Assembly: GCA_039105265.1 (NCBI GenBank)
Contig: JAPFFF010000058.1
Coordinates: 248,001 to 312,000 of the forward strand
Direction: 5' to 3'
Length of the DNA: 64,000 nucleotides
DNA from: Tritrichomonas musculus
Taxonomy: Eukaryota > Parabasalia > Tritrichomonadida > Tritrichomonadidae
Part shown: in pieces, positions 9,614 to 19,494 of the stretch
How the letters are laid out: each line of letters opens with the position of its first letter
Position numbering within the stretch: the stretch's first letter is position 1
Translations under genes and position numbers: made by a program
The notes under the pieces: model-generated
Seen by the model: the letters and a program-made list of their open reading frames with translations, nothing else
Databases searched by the model: none
What the model was told of the DNA's origin: nothing

Positions 9614-10939
9614 ATGAAACGACAAAATTCAAATTCGAAATTAGAAACAAAAACAGAACAACAAAACCGACCCTTAATTTGTTGCATATGCCACAAAATA
9701 TGTAGGCATATACAAACACTACCTTGCTGCAGATCAATTGCATGCAAATCATGCTTAAAAGAATGGATTGAAAAGCAAGATACTTGTCCACATTGTGGCG
9801 CTCATTTAAGAATACCAAAACAAAAATCATTATGTAAAATCCATCGTAAATCCTTAGATTATTATTGCCAAACATGCCATCAGTATTTGTGTAGTGACTG
9901 CTTATTTGAACAAATTCAATCAAATAATGGTCAACATGATAATCATAAAATTATTAAAACGTCAGAAATAGAAAACCAGCCACGTGAAGACCTCGAAGAA
10001 TACTTAAAATGTTTAAAATCTTTTTCAGATCAATTAGATGAACAATTTAAGTATTTACAAAAGCAAAAAAATTCTATAAATAGCAAAAAATTTAATACGA
10101 TATTCCAATCAAATAATTCTTTTGAATCCTTAAAGCGCGAAATAGAATTATCCTACCAAGAAAAGCAGCAAAACTATAAAGTAATTACTGATTCTCTTGA
10201 AGAAAAAATGATGAAATTTCAAACAATACTCGAAGAATCGGAGTTAATTTTGACTAGCGATGATCCAAAAATGGTTCCTGCTGCACAAAATAATATTGAG
10301 AAAATTAAACAAATTGATGAAGAACTAATACGAATTGATCCAAAACCGCCAGCACTCGATTTTCAGAATAAGCTATCTCCTCCTTTTGAATCATTTTATT
10401 TTAAAATCCCTTTATTTAAAAATTGTCTAGCAAACATTAAAAAATTAACAACAGAAAACGACCACATTTTTTCGGAGGAAAATACTCTTTTTAAATGTAC
10501 TTGGAGAGCTAAAATCTTCCCAAATGGCACTCAAGCTGGAAAGGGAACTCACTTAGCTGTTTATGTTGAATTATTAAAAGGGGAACAAATACCTCCATCT
10601 TTTTCTTATCAAGTTGAGATTGTATCTACTAATGATAATTATCCTAATATTAATAGGCGATATACATCAGTTTTTCATCCAATGGATTCATGGGGTTGGA
10701 ACAAAATTATTACAATTGATAAATTACTAGCTGGCTATTTGGATAAAGACGGCTCTTTATCACTGAAGTTCGGTATTGCTCCTAGTTCTTATAAATTTTA
10801 TATACAAAATAAGAAAGATGAATACACAAAAATTTCAAAAGAATGGAAACAATTAAAAAAGAATGTTGAAGAAATAAAACAAAAACAAAGTAAAATGATC
10901 AGTGATGACGATAATAGTTCTAACCATGATGATATATAA
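9614..10939 (+). CDS. TRIM37-type RING/B-box/coiled-coil/MATH protein
   Basis: Predicted E3 ubiquitin ligase of 441 residues with the domain order of TRIM37. A RING-like zinc site near residues 22-62 reads CCICHKIC, then LPCCRSIACKSCLKEWIEKQDTCPHC in two overlapping parts. It lacks the usual PCxH spacing but closely follows the atypical TRIM37 RING. A B-box follows (about 73-118: CKIHRKSLDYYCQTC, then CSDC, then H). A coiled coil spans about 125-240. From about 290 a MATH/TRAF-like beta-sandwich is seen (CTWRAKIFPNG, then LAVYVELLKGE, and WGWNKIITIDKL). The tail is acidic. I start at the ATG at 9614; the earlier TTG at 9608 is not a plausible start. TRIM37 in animals acts in centrosome control and peroxisome import; the role here is not known. 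Confidence 0.8.
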   Translation: MKRQNSNSKLETKTEQQNRPLICCICHKICRHIQTLPCCRSIACKSCLKEWIEKQDTCPHCGAHLRIPKQKSLCKIHRKSLDYYCQTCHQYLCSDCLFEQIQSNNGQHDNHKIIKTSEIENQPREDLEEYLKCLKSFSDQLDEQFKYLQKQKNSINSKKFNTIFQSNNSFESLKREIELSYQEKQQNYKVITDSLEEKMMKFQTILEESELILTSDDPKMVPAAQNNIEKIKQIDEELIRIDPKPPALDFQNKLSPPFESFYFKIPLFKNCLANIKKLTTENDHIFSEENTLFKCTWRAKIFPNGTQAGKGTHLAVYVELLKGEQIPPSFSYQVEIVSTNDNYPNINRRYTSVFHPMDSWGWNKIITIDKLLAGYLDKDGSLSLKFGIAPSSYKFYIQNKKDEYTKISKEWKQLKKNVEEIKQKQSKMISDDDNSSNHDDI

Positions 10940-11112
10940 TGTTTTTTTCCCCTCTTTCTCAGATGTGTTAAATAAAAATATGCGTATATTTTCATATTTA
11001 CCATTTAATTTATCTCAATCCTATTGAAAAGTATTGCAATAATTATGTAAAAAAAAATAAAATTGATTTAATAATAATAATATAACATTAAAAAAGAATG
11101 GATAAAAAAATA
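10940..11112. other. Convergent intergenic spacer
   Basis: Short AT-rich spacer between the 3' ends of two convergent genes. It holds A-runs and ATA repeats but no distinct element. Confidence 0.4.
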
Positions 11113-11778
11113 TTAATTCTGCTCATCTTTTGAGAATAGAATAAAATCAGGAATACATGTAATAGACGATTCACCTGATTTTAATAAAACTTTGACGTCT
11201 AAACGGTCAAAATCATCAGTATCATCAATGTAATAAATAGTACTATTTTGACTTAATAAAATTTCATGAATCGAATTGACCTTACTATTGGATATAAAAG
11301 TGAAATTTAAATGCTTGGCTTCACATGGATGATTTAATAAATGCTGAAAAATCAATCCTTGTGGACGGTTATTTTGTGTCATCGCTGGCTTATATTTAAT
11401 TTCAGGATTATCACCTGGAACGAAAAATCCTCGATAGTCAAATTGAATACCTTTAGGCTGCTTAATTTTAGAATAAATAATTCTATCTATAGACAAAGGA
11501 ATTCTGGTTAAAGATGTATTAGAGGTAGTTTTTGATTTATTAGCAATTTGCTCTGTACGCTTAATTAATTCTTCAATTTTATTTTCAAAATCTTTGCTTG
11601 TTGAATTATTAATCGATTTCTCTCTTTTTTTAACGTATTCAAAGAGTAAATCTAATGTTTCGTTAAGTTTCTTTTCAAGTTCATCGATTTTTTTAAGCTC
11701 CTCCAGAAAAATTTGTGGTTGCTGATTTTTATCGATTGATAAACAAATGAAGAAAAATTGGAAAGTTAAGAGAATCAT
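11113..11778 (-). CDS. Hypothetical secreted or membrane-tethered protein with coiled coil
   Basis: A 221-residue protein not recognised. The first 14-15 residues (MILLTFQFFFICLS) form a hydrophobic segment typical of a cleaved signal peptide or short anchor. Residues 20-75 form a charged coiled coil (EELKKIDELEKKLNETLDLL) and residues 60-90 continue it. The C-terminal half (about 105-221) looks globular and strand-rich, with paired Cys at about 152 and 207 that could form a disulphide in the secretory pathway. The small C-terminal region following a coiled coil recalls SUN/galactose-binding folds only in layout, not in any motif I can point to. It is divergent to the RCC1-like gene, about 140 bases from its start. 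Confidence 0.55.
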   Translation of the reverse strand: MILLTFQFFFICLSIDKNQQPQIFLEELKKIDELEKKLNETLDLLFEYVKKREKSINNSTSKDFENKIEELIKRTEQIANKSKTTSNTSLTRIPLSIDRIIYSKIKQPKGIQFDYRGFFVPGDNPEIKYKPAMTQNNRPQGLIFQHLLNHPCEAKHLNFTFISNSKVNSIHEILLSQNSTIYYIDDTDDFDRLDVKVLLKSGESSITCIPDFILFSKDEQN

Positions 11779-11918
11779 GCCTTTATAAAATAAAAGAAGA
11801 CGTTTATTTCAGAACAAAACGATCAAAATAAAATATTTCTCATCATTAAGGTTTTTTATATATTTTAATTGGATATTATTCAATTAAATTGTATTACAAG
11901 CTTATTTATCATTGTTCA

Positions 11919-14426
11919 ATGCAATTTGTTGAAGAAAATATCATACTCATAAAGGAGAACGTTTATTTAAAATTATTCATGACTTCTAGCATTGACTTTT
12001 TATCCTCACCTTTTCAATCAGAATTAATATCCGTCAATAAAGATAAAAAATCTATGCTTGGATCATTAAAGCGTCAAATTCCGATTCAGTTTGTTGCATC
12101 AAATACACACTTTCTTCTTTTAAATTACCAGCATCAATTATACGGATTTGGCTCAAATAATCAACATCAAATTTCTTCAAAAAAATTGTCTTTATTCACG
12201 CTTCCAATAAAAGTTGATTTGGTGAATGAAAAATCAAAAATATTAGAAATAGCTTGTGGGAACGATTTTAGTGCAATTTTGACTGACGATCAAGAAATCG
12301 AAGTTTTTGGCTGTATAAAATGCAAAATTCAAAAATCAAATATTAGAGGTTTATCAGCATCAAATAAAAAGATTGCTTTTGCGTATGAAATAAATAAAGT
12401 TTACGTTGGAACAGTTGAATACAATTCTGGAAAATCAAAAGAGCGTAAAAAAAACGAGATCAAAAGTACAACATATGACCTTCCTGCTTCCATATTAAAA
12501 ACAGTTATTAATGATTTTTTAGTTGCAGCATTGGATCAAAATGGAAATGTTTATGTACTCGAATTTGGCAATGACTCATTTTCACAGATAAGTGAAGTAA
12601 ATGGAATAAGCATTTCAGCTTCTCATAATACAATCACAATTTTAAGCAAAAAGATAATATATGTTTTTGAATGCCAATCTAAAAAAGTTTCTATGCATTA
12701 TTTACCTGCTAGTTTCATACCAGTTTTGGCATGTAGTTCATTTTCGGATATTTTTGCTCTTAGCGAAGATGGAAGAGTTTCACATGCACTAATAGACCAG
12801 CAAGAGCTTTCAACGCACTCAAAACAATACAGATCTATCCAAAAATGCTCAATCGACAAATTTAATTCAATTTCATATATTTCAATGGATGGCAACTCAA
12901 CAATTTTTATTAAAGGTAATCCTGATCAATTTAACTACGAATTAATACCAGAAATATCACCTCTCAAATCAGGCACACACGTCCAAACAATAAATTTTAA
13001 CGATACTTTTATTTGCTGCACTAATAAAACTGCTTATTTCAAATCAACAACAATTCCATATTCAAATTTAGCCATACTTTTATCAATAAAGCATATCGAT
13101 GGCTCATTATATTTCACACCTGCTCAAGAGCCAATAAATTTAATAAACGATGAAATAATTTTAAAGAAATTTAATTTGTCTATAGGTGATACAATCAAAA
13201 TGAAGTCAAAATCAATAATGATTGGAGATGATAGTGATGATGAAGATGACGGGCTTCTGACATTTGAAATTGCCGGCGTTTGTAATGGAGAAATTTGGGC
13301 GCGTCCATTTAAATCTGGATACGTTATCTGCTTACCATCAAATTGCCAATCTTTTGATGAAATGTTTCAAATTGTCGAAAAGCCTGAAACGCTCAAAAAC
13401 TGGCTTGTTAATGGCTACTTAACAACTGTTGATACAAGTTCATCCTCATTAGAAGAACTAGGGTACTCATTAGGCGATCTCATCTGGCATCAGATTCACG
13501 GGATTGTTGAAGTCGTTGGATCGAAGAGTGGCAAACTTGTCCTACTTGAATTTGCCAATCGAACCTTATTTACAGAAGAAGCAATTGAGATGAAAATTCT
13601 CAGAAAAAGTGAAAATAACACATCTGATTCAAAAAGTGGAAAATCTCACAAAAAATCCAAAAAGGCAAAGTCGATGAAAATGACCAGAAAAGTGGTTGAC
13701 ATAAATGGTGAAGTGATATCACTTGACATATCGTCTGGTAACGGCCCAAGAGTCTTCCTTCCAACAGACCGTGTTCTTTCGCCACTTGGGGAAGCGACCA
13801 TTTTAGGATTCAATGAGAATCCGTACATACAAACAGACGAAATGAGAATGAACGGTTATGAAGCGGTTATGGCCAATATTTTTGATCTCAAATTAATACG
13901 AAGAATCAATGGTATTGCGGTTAGAACGGTTACCATTTCAAAAAGTTCATCATCGGAGGTTAAAACGGTTAAAGTATCTCTCAACACTGAAGATTCTCTA
14001 AACGGTCTCCTTCCAGGTGACAAGCTTCAGATTGATGACAAATATGCGACGGTTATCGGTTTCACTGAAGATGATGAAACGGTTATTCAATACAAAGGCG
14101 CCAAAAAGTGCTGCTTCTTGAACCAGCCGTTCACAATCATCTATCGGGCCGATATAAACGCGGTTAGAAAATCCGCTTTATACCCACCTGCATTTGTCGG
14201 CTCACCGATGATTCAGGAGAGCGCGTTTTTGCCAGGCGACATCGTGTTCCACAAGTCAATTGGCGAGGCTTTGTACTTGGGGTACAGCAAGAACCACATC
14301 ATGTTTCTCCTCCCGAAAACTGAGGAGATTCTTACTTTCGGTTTTTCATTGCTGCTGCTGCCCGACTATTTTGAGGTCATTCAAAGGCCCGTGCTCGACT
14401 TTTGGAATGATGAAGAGAAAGAATAA
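11919..14426 (+). CDS. RCC1-like beta-propeller protein with repeated C-terminal beta modules
   Basis: An 835-residue protein. Residues 45-390 carry degenerate RCC1-type repeats (HQLYGFGSNNQHQI; ILEIACGNDFSAILTDDQEIEVFG; CSSFSDIFALSEDGRVS), suggesting a seven-bladed propeller. The second half contains about five copies of a small module opening with a LxxGDxI-type strand: LSIGDTIKM, YSLGDLIWH, FLPTDRVLS, LLPGDKLQI, FLPGDIVFH. Each is followed by a Gly-containing turn and two or three strands, like SH3 or Tudor barrels. A Lys-rich linker (about residues 575-600) separates two of them. I chose the ATG at 11919 because a TCATT initiator-like motif lies 8-10 bases upstream; another ATG at 11979 is possible. 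G and C use rises strongly over the last 700 bases. Function unknown; the modules suggest binding to protein or chromatin. Confidence 0.65.
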   Translation: MQFVEENIILIKENVYLKLFMTSSIDFLSSPFQSELISVNKDKKSMLGSLKRQIPIQFVASNTHFLLLNYQHQLYGFGSNNQHQISSKKLSLFTLPIKVDLVNEKSKILEIACGNDFSAILTDDQEIEVFGCIKCKIQKSNIRGLSASNKKIAFAYEINKVYVGTVEYNSGKSKERKKNEIKSTTYDLPASILKTVINDFLVAALDQNGNVYVLEFGNDSFSQISEVNGISISASHNTITILSKKIIYVFECQSKKVSMHYLPASFIPVLACSSFSDIFALSEDGRVSHALIDQQELSTHSKQYRSIQKCSIDKFNSISYISMDGNSTIFIKGNPDQFNYELIPEISPLKSGTHVQTINFNDTFICCTNKTAYFKSTTIPYSNLAILLSIKHIDGSLYFTPAQEPINLINDEIILKKFNLSIGDTIKMKSKSIMIGDDSDDEDDGLLTFEIAGVCNGEIWARPFKSGYVICLPSNCQSFDEMFQIVEKPETLKNWLVNGYLTTVDTSSSSLEELGYSLGDLIWHQIHGIVEVVGSKSGKLVLLEFANRTLFTEEAIEMKILRKSENNTSDSKSGKSHKKSKKAKSMKMTRKVVDINGEVISLDISSGNGPRVFLPTDRVLSPLGEATILGFNENPYIQTDEMRMNGYEAVMANIFDLKLIRRINGIAVRTVTISKSSSSEVKTVKVSLNTEDSLNGLLPGDKLQIDDKYATVIGFTEDDETVIQYKGAKKCCFLNQPFTIIYRADINAVRKSALYPPAFVGSPMIQESAFLPGDIVFHKSIGEALYLGYSKNHIMFLLPKTEEILTFGFSLLLLPDYFEVIQRPVLDFWNDEEKE

Positions 14427-14654
14427 GTTGCGTGTTTAATTTGTTAAAAAGATAGAATTATAATTTTTTTTTTTTTTTTTTTTGAATGATTATTTCTTCG
14501 TGCTTGAAATGCTTATTAGAAAATGTTTTTATTTGAGAATTTAAGAGAAAACAGAAGATCATTGATACTTTGTTTCTCAATATTTTTGTTTTTCACATTA
14601 TTTCAACAGCAATTAAATAAAATAAAAATATGTTAAAATATAGTCAGAGCATTA
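14427..14654. other. Intergenic stretch with T-run
   Basis: AT-rich spacer with a T-run near 14464-14483. No gene or RNA was seen. Confidence 0.4.
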
Positions 14655-15022
14655 TAAACTCAGTCCAAAAATGTTCGACAATTGAATTTTGAGAGAGTAT
14701 TCAAATTATCATTTTTTTTCTCATGCACCTATATGGTAATTCGAAGGTTTTTTCCAAAGCTCTTCTTTTTAGAGAGTAGCCCATATCCCAAAGAAAGTTG
14801 TAATTCCTCTTAAAGGAGTGGCTATTTCTTTCAAAAACCAAGGTTCCTTGTATAAAAATAGCTTACTGAAAGGATAATTAAAAAAATAAACTTCTGAAAA
14901 ATTGAATACATTACTTTGAGAGAAAAAAGAAATTTCCGACACTTTATCGTTTTTTTAGTCAATTTTCAGTGGAAAATGCGGTTTTTATGCACGTTAAGTC
15001 GAACATTTTTGGACAGAGTTTA
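14655..15022. mobile_element. Short non-autonomous TIR element (mariner/Tc1-like MITE)
   Basis: A 368 bp element is bounded by 25 bp inverted repeats (14655-14679 and 14998-15022) that match at 24 positions. Each end reads TAAACTC, then A or T, then GTCCAAAAATGTTCGAC. The outermost bases are TA at both ends, fitting the TA target of Tc1/mariner elements, and the CAGTCCAAAAA-type core resembles mariner ends. The interior has no transposase frame. Mariner-like elements are known in Trichomonas; this assignment is inference from the ends only. Confidence 0.65.
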
Positions 15023-15224
15023 AAACTAAATTGAAAAAGTGATTTGATTAAATCTTCACAATGTCTTGCTTTGCATTATAAATACATAAAAAAAGAAAAT
15101 TGATATATAATTTAGATTATTTATACAAGTACTATTTATTTACTATTATTTAACAAATTTTTTATTTCATCATTAGTCGTCAATTGAATAGGCGTTCTTC
15201 ATTAAATTTAGAAAAAAAAATCAT

Positions 15225-15362
15225 TCAATTTTCAATTTGGAATTGTATTTGAAAATAAAATATAATTTCATCTTTTATTTCTGTTTGAATTCCTTCATGC
15301 TTTAACAAAAGTTTTGTAATATCCGGATTTCCTAATTCTGCTGACATATGCAATGCTGTTCT
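15225..15362 (-). other. Last ankyrin-repeat segment, ending at a stop
   Basis: Minus-strand segment encoding RTALHMSAELGNPDITKLLL and on to a TGA at 15225-15227. It is a clear ankyrin repeat (TALHxAxxxGNxxIxxLLL) followed by about 20 divergent residues that may be the true C-terminus of the gene starting at 19494. Confidence 0.6.
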
Positions 15363-16070
15363 ATTAAATGAAAATAATTGGAATTTGATTAAAATGAATG
15401 AATTAAAATTGTATTATAATGCTTAAATTTAGAATTTTATTAAAATAAATTTGATTTTGAATTTTATTAAATCTTTTTAGATTTGGAACTAAATTGAAAC
15501 TAATGAATTGAAATGGAATTAAACATAAAAAATTCATAAATTTCATTAAAATAAAAGTTATTTGTAATTTCATTGTAATATTTAATTAGAAATGTAATGA
15601 ATAAACGCTTATTTGAGATGTAATAAATAAATTAAAATTTGAAATTTTATAAATTTTTAATTGATTTGAAATTGAATTAAAAAAGTGAGGTCAAAATTGA
15701 ATTCAAATTTATGAATTTAAAATTTCATTAAAACATACTTAGTTTTAAATTACATTAAATGATTTTTGATTTAAAATATAATAAGAAAAATGCGATTTTG
15801 AAATTTTATTCAATTTTTTTAATTTGAACTGTATTTAAAAATTTTGATTTTAAATTTTATTTGAATGACAGATTTCGAATTTCATTTAAATATTTATATT
15901 GTAATTGAATTATAATATTCGATTAGAAATGAAATTTAAAAAATTGATTTGGAATTTTGTTTAAAAATTCAAATAAAATTTGATGAAAAAAAAATCAAAA
16001 TAGAAATTGTATTTAAAAATTAATTTGATTTGAAATCATATGAAAAAAAAATCATTAAAATTGCAATGCA

Positions 16071-16151
16071 ATTAACATCAATGTTAGGATTTTCTAATAA
16101 AAGTTGAACAATTTCAGTATCTTCGTGCTCAACGGCTAAATGCAATGGACT
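16071..16151 (-). other. Isolated ankyrin-repeat segment
   Basis: Encodes SPLHLAVEHEDTEIVQLLLE followed by NPNIDVN, one canonical ankyrin repeat. It is flanked on both sides by AT-rich minisatellite. The bases before it (TTTTTTCTATCAG) look like a 3' splice site, but the other segments do not share this. Confidence 0.6.
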
Positions 16152-16752
16152 GATAGAAAAAACCAAGATAAACTTTATTCAAACAAATCATAAAAATTTT
16201 ATAAATCTAATGTAAAAGAAACTTGATTAATTATATTGATTTAAAATTCGATTCAAAAAGGAATTGTTTTAGAATTTTATGAGGAAATATTTGATTAAAA
16301 ATTATATTTAAAAAAACAGTTTTTTTTAAATTTCATGAAAACAAGAAAACATTGAATTTTATAAAAATAATTTAATTTAAATGTCATAAAAAAACACTGG
16401 CTTTGGAATTTGATTAAAACAATAGCATAGAATTCGATTAAAATAATGACTTTGGAATTGGATTCAAACAAATTTGATTTGAAATTGAATTTAAAAAAGT
16501 GACGACAAAATTGCAGTTGAATTAAATTTTTGGATTTGAAATTACATTTAAAAAAATCATTTTGAAATTGTATTAAATGAAAGGATTGGAATATAATTAA
16601 AAAATTTTTTTTGCAACTAAATTTGAAACAAGCAAAATAAATTCTATTAAAAATGAAGAATTTAAAAGTCATGAAAATCATTTGATTTTGAATGTAATAA
16701 AAAATATTTTTATTTTAGAATTCGATGAAAAAAATTGATTTATAATTGATAG

Positions 16753-16839
16753 AATATTAAGATCAATATCTTGTCTTGTTAATAATAATTTAACAATTTC
16801 TATGTCTTTGTTTTCGATTGCAATATTCAATGCTGTTTT
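16753..16839 (-). other. Isolated ankyrin-repeat segment
   Basis: Encodes KTALNIAIENKDIEIVKLLL followed by TRQDIDLNI, one ankyrin repeat on the minus strand. No GT donor follows within the next bases. Confidence 0.6.
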
Positions 16840-17313
16840 ATTCAAATAATGAAATAAATTTCATTAATTATTCAATTTGAAAATTTCATTCAAAACAATA
16901 TTTTTGTAATTTTATTAAAATAGAATGCATGTAATTCTATTAAATCATATGATTTTGCATTTCATTAAAAAACATTTTTATAAATTTTATAAAATATTGG
17001 CAGTTGAATTTCATACAAAAACATATTTTTGAATTTCATGAAAATAAATGCTTTAAATTTCATTAAATGCTACTTTGAAATTGAATAAGGAATAAATTAT
17101 TGTAAAATTTCATTAAAATAGTTTATTTTATAATTTCATTAAAACCATTTAATTTGAATATTATGAGAGAATATGATTCAGAATTTGATTCAAAAATTGA
17201 ATTGAAATTTTATTCAAAAATATTTTTTCGAAACGTGATTAAATAGAATGCATTTGAAATGAAATTATAATATTTAATTTTGTAACGATATAAAAAAGCA
17301 TAGTTCAAATTAA

Positions 17314-17403
17314 TTTTGTATTGATTTCTGTCTTCGGATTTAATATTAATAGTTGAACAATATTAGCATTTCCGTTTTCAACAGCAATATGCAAGGCTGT
17401 TTT
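17314..17403 (-). other. Isolated ankyrin-repeat segment
   Basis: Encodes KTALHIAVENGNANIVQLLI followed by LNPKTEINTK on the minus strand. An in-frame TGA follows three codons later (17305-17307), so any continuation to the next repeat would need splicing. Confidence 0.6.
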
Positions 17404-17768
17404 ATGATTGGAAAAATTAAAATTTCACAAATAAAACATTTTTAAAAAAAACTTCATTAGAACTTTAAAAATTTAACCTTATTTATAATCGTAAATTTGA
17501 ATTATATTAAAAATCTTTTTGATTTAAAATTTCATAAAAAACATCTTATATAAAAACGTCATTCAAAAATGATTGATTTCAAAATTTCATAAAAACATTT
17601 GTATTGAAAATTGAATTTAATGCTTTCAATTGAAATGAAGTAAAAATATTTATTTTATGAACTATATTAAAGAGAATATATTGTAAAATTTGATTAATAT
17701 ATGAGATAATGAAATTCTATTTATATTATGTTGAAACTATGTTGAAAAATATGAAGTGAAATGTATTT

Positions 17769-17855
17769 AATATTCACGTCAATTTCTGGTTTTGCTAATA
17801 AAAGACGAACAATATCTGTATTTTCATTTTCAATTGCCATATGTAATGCTGTCTT
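17769..17855 (-). other. Isolated ankyrin-repeat segment
   Basis: Encodes KTALHMAIENENTDIVRLLL followed by AKPEIDVNI on the minus strand, one ankyrin repeat in AT-rich spacer. Confidence 0.6.
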
Positions 17856-18250
17856 TTGAAATTCAAACACAAATTTCATTCGACTAAAAAATTAATTTGA
17901 AATCGTATTAAATTTTTTTTAAAATTCTATTAAAATAATAAATTTGATATTTCATTAATGAAATAAATATTAGAATTTCATAACAATGATAAATATTTGA
18001 ATTTCATTTGAACATTTAATTAATGAATATAATTGGAAAACAAAAAATTGAAATATCATTGAAAAAAATGAGTGCAAAATTGAATAAAACCGTTTTATTT
18101 GAAATTTCATTAGAACAACTAATTTATTTTGAATTTTATTAAATAAAATCGATATGGAATTCGATTCAAAACCATAATTTTTAGAACCATATTTATAACA
18201 AAACAATTTGAAATCTTATAAAAAAAAACAAAATGCAAAAAAACAGCAAC

Positions 18251-18340
18251 CATGTTTACATCAATTTCAGGTCTTTTCAATAATATCTGAACTATTTCTT
18301 TATTTCCTTTTTCAGCAGCAATTTGCAATGCTGTTTTCTT
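18251..18340 (-). other. First detached ankyrin-repeat segment
   Basis: Encodes KKTALQIAAEKGNKEIVQIL followed by LKRPEIDVNM on the minus strand. It lies only about 35 bases beyond the stop of the upstream frame (18376-18378), preceded by TTTTTGTTACTAAG, a possible branch/acceptor-like sequence. Confidence 0.65.
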
Positions 18341-18375
18341 AGTAACAAAAATTAAAACTTCATAAAAAAAAATAT

Positions 18376-19494
18376 TTAAAAAATTTCAATATTATTCACA
18401 TTCACGTTTGATGCATTTAACAGTAATTCAACGATTGATGAATAATCATATTTGCACATATTATAAAAAACAGCAAATTCATTTCCAACCTTCTTAGGAA
18501 AAGACTTGAAATTATAATTTTTAATGCTCTGAACAAAAACGTCAATTTCATTTCTGATTGACTTTTTGAGAAAACTATTTCTGATGTATTTCATGATTGT
18601 GTTGTGATGGCATTTTATGCATTCAAACAAATATTTTTTATAAGGTTTATCTTGCTTTTTTGAGTTGTTGCTACAGTCGAGGAGATGAATTAATTCAGGA
18701 TTTTGGCTGTGAATTGCGTAAAACCACAATGATTGATTCAATTTTGCTTTTTTCGTTTGTAAATATTTGAAAATTTGTGAAGATCCAAAAAACACAGAAT
18801 ATTCAATTATCGTTGATGATTTTTTAATCAGAAATGAGTTTGTTTCATAAATGGAAGATTCAATTGGTGATGAAGCTGACAACTTTTCTTGATTAAAAAA
18901 AGAAACAAATTCATTAATTGCATCATTTCGAATTAATTCGCAAATATAAGAATCATTCTCAGCTATTTTTCTTTTTGTATCATAAGAAATGATATTTTTC
19001 TCAATAAATTCTTCATTAATGTTCATTTTTCCTACTTCTTTTTTCATCTTTTCATCAAAGAAAAGCGAAAATTCAGGGAAAAAATAATGCGGATAACATT
19101 TCTTCATGTATTTGCTGCTAGAAATGATTCTATACATTGATTTAGTTGGTTCTATAAAATTCTCTTCAAATAGAAATAAAAGAATTCGTTTATTTTTCTT
19201 AAATATATTGAAAATGTCGAATTTTGTATAATATGAGTTCATTTCTGCTTTGAAAAATTGCAAAATTTGCTCAATTTTTGGGAAAAAGTTGGGCGTTCGA
19301 TGATGATTATTGGATATTTTTAATAATATATAAAGCGTGGACTTGAGCTGTGACTTATCTTCCTTTACTTTTTGTTTTTGAAAAAAATTGATTAAACTTT
19401 GATAATCTTCTGTTGAGCTTTTTTCATTCTCTAAAAAATCTAAAATATGCTTTTGAATGTGTTTCATTTTTTTCAAGTATTCATTTATATCCAT
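18376..19494 (-). CDS. Ankyrin protein with DUF3447-like N-terminal region (first exon or truncated gene)
   Basis: A 372-residue frame resembling the very large ankyrin family of trichomonads. The N-terminal 330 residues are helical, with the layout of the DUF3447-type region (SICELIRNDAINEFVSFF-like helix near 185, IIEYSVFFGSSQIFKYL near 235, LWFYAIHSQNPELIHLL near 260). The end (FAVFYNMCKYDYSSIVELLL then NASNVNVNN) is the first ankyrin repeat, after which the frame stops. Six more ankyrin segments lie downstream on the same strand between 18340 and 15225, so this is probably only the 5' part of a longer gene, either spliced through unusual introns or broken. No consistent GT donor is visible. 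Typical family members carry five to fifteen continuous repeats. The start is the first ATG, at 19494. Confidence 0.7.
   Translation of the reverse strand: MDINEYLKKMKHIQKHILDFLENEKSSTEDYQSLINFFQKQKVKEDKSQLKSTLYILLKISNNHHRTPNFFPKIEQILQFFKAEMNSYYTKFDIFNIFKKNKRILLFLFEENFIEPTKSMYRIISSSKYMKKCYPHYFFPEFSLFFDEKMKKEVGKMNINEEFIEKNIISYDTKRKIAENDSYICELIRNDAINEFVSFFNQEKLSASSPIESSIYETNSFLIKKSSTIIEYSVFFGSSQIFKYLQTKKAKLNQSLWFYAIHSQNPELIHLLDCSNNSKKQDKPYKKYLFECIKCHHNTIMKYIRNSFLKKSIRNEIDVFVQSIKNYNFKSFPKKVGNEFAVFYNMCKYDYSSIVELLLNASNVNVNNIEIF

Larger units (their letters stand above)
15363..18250. repeat. Degenerate AT-rich minisatellite spacers between ankyrin segments
   Basis: The DNA between the six ankyrin segments is built of loosely repeated 20-35 base units related to TTTGAAATTTCATTAAAA. 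It is interrupted by the coding segments at 16071-16151, 16753-16839, 17314-17403 and 17769-17855. Spacer lengths grow from about 365 bases on the 5' side of the gene to about 700 on the 3' side. Frames called inside it (for example minus 16295-16681) are Phe/Ile/Lys/Asn translations of the repeat and are not genes. Confidence 0.7.

Noticed and set aside
16295-18206. Frames of 78-128 codons on the minus strand in the ankyrin spacers
   Set aside because: They are Phe/Ile/Lys/Asn/Ser-rich readings of the minisatellite and do not include the ankyrin segments in frame.
15225-18378. Ordinary trichomonad introns between the ankyrin segments
   Set aside because: The expected GTAYGT donor and ACTAACACACAG-type acceptor are not present at a consistent place, and two segments have no GT near their end. 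Not excluded, but not called as introns.
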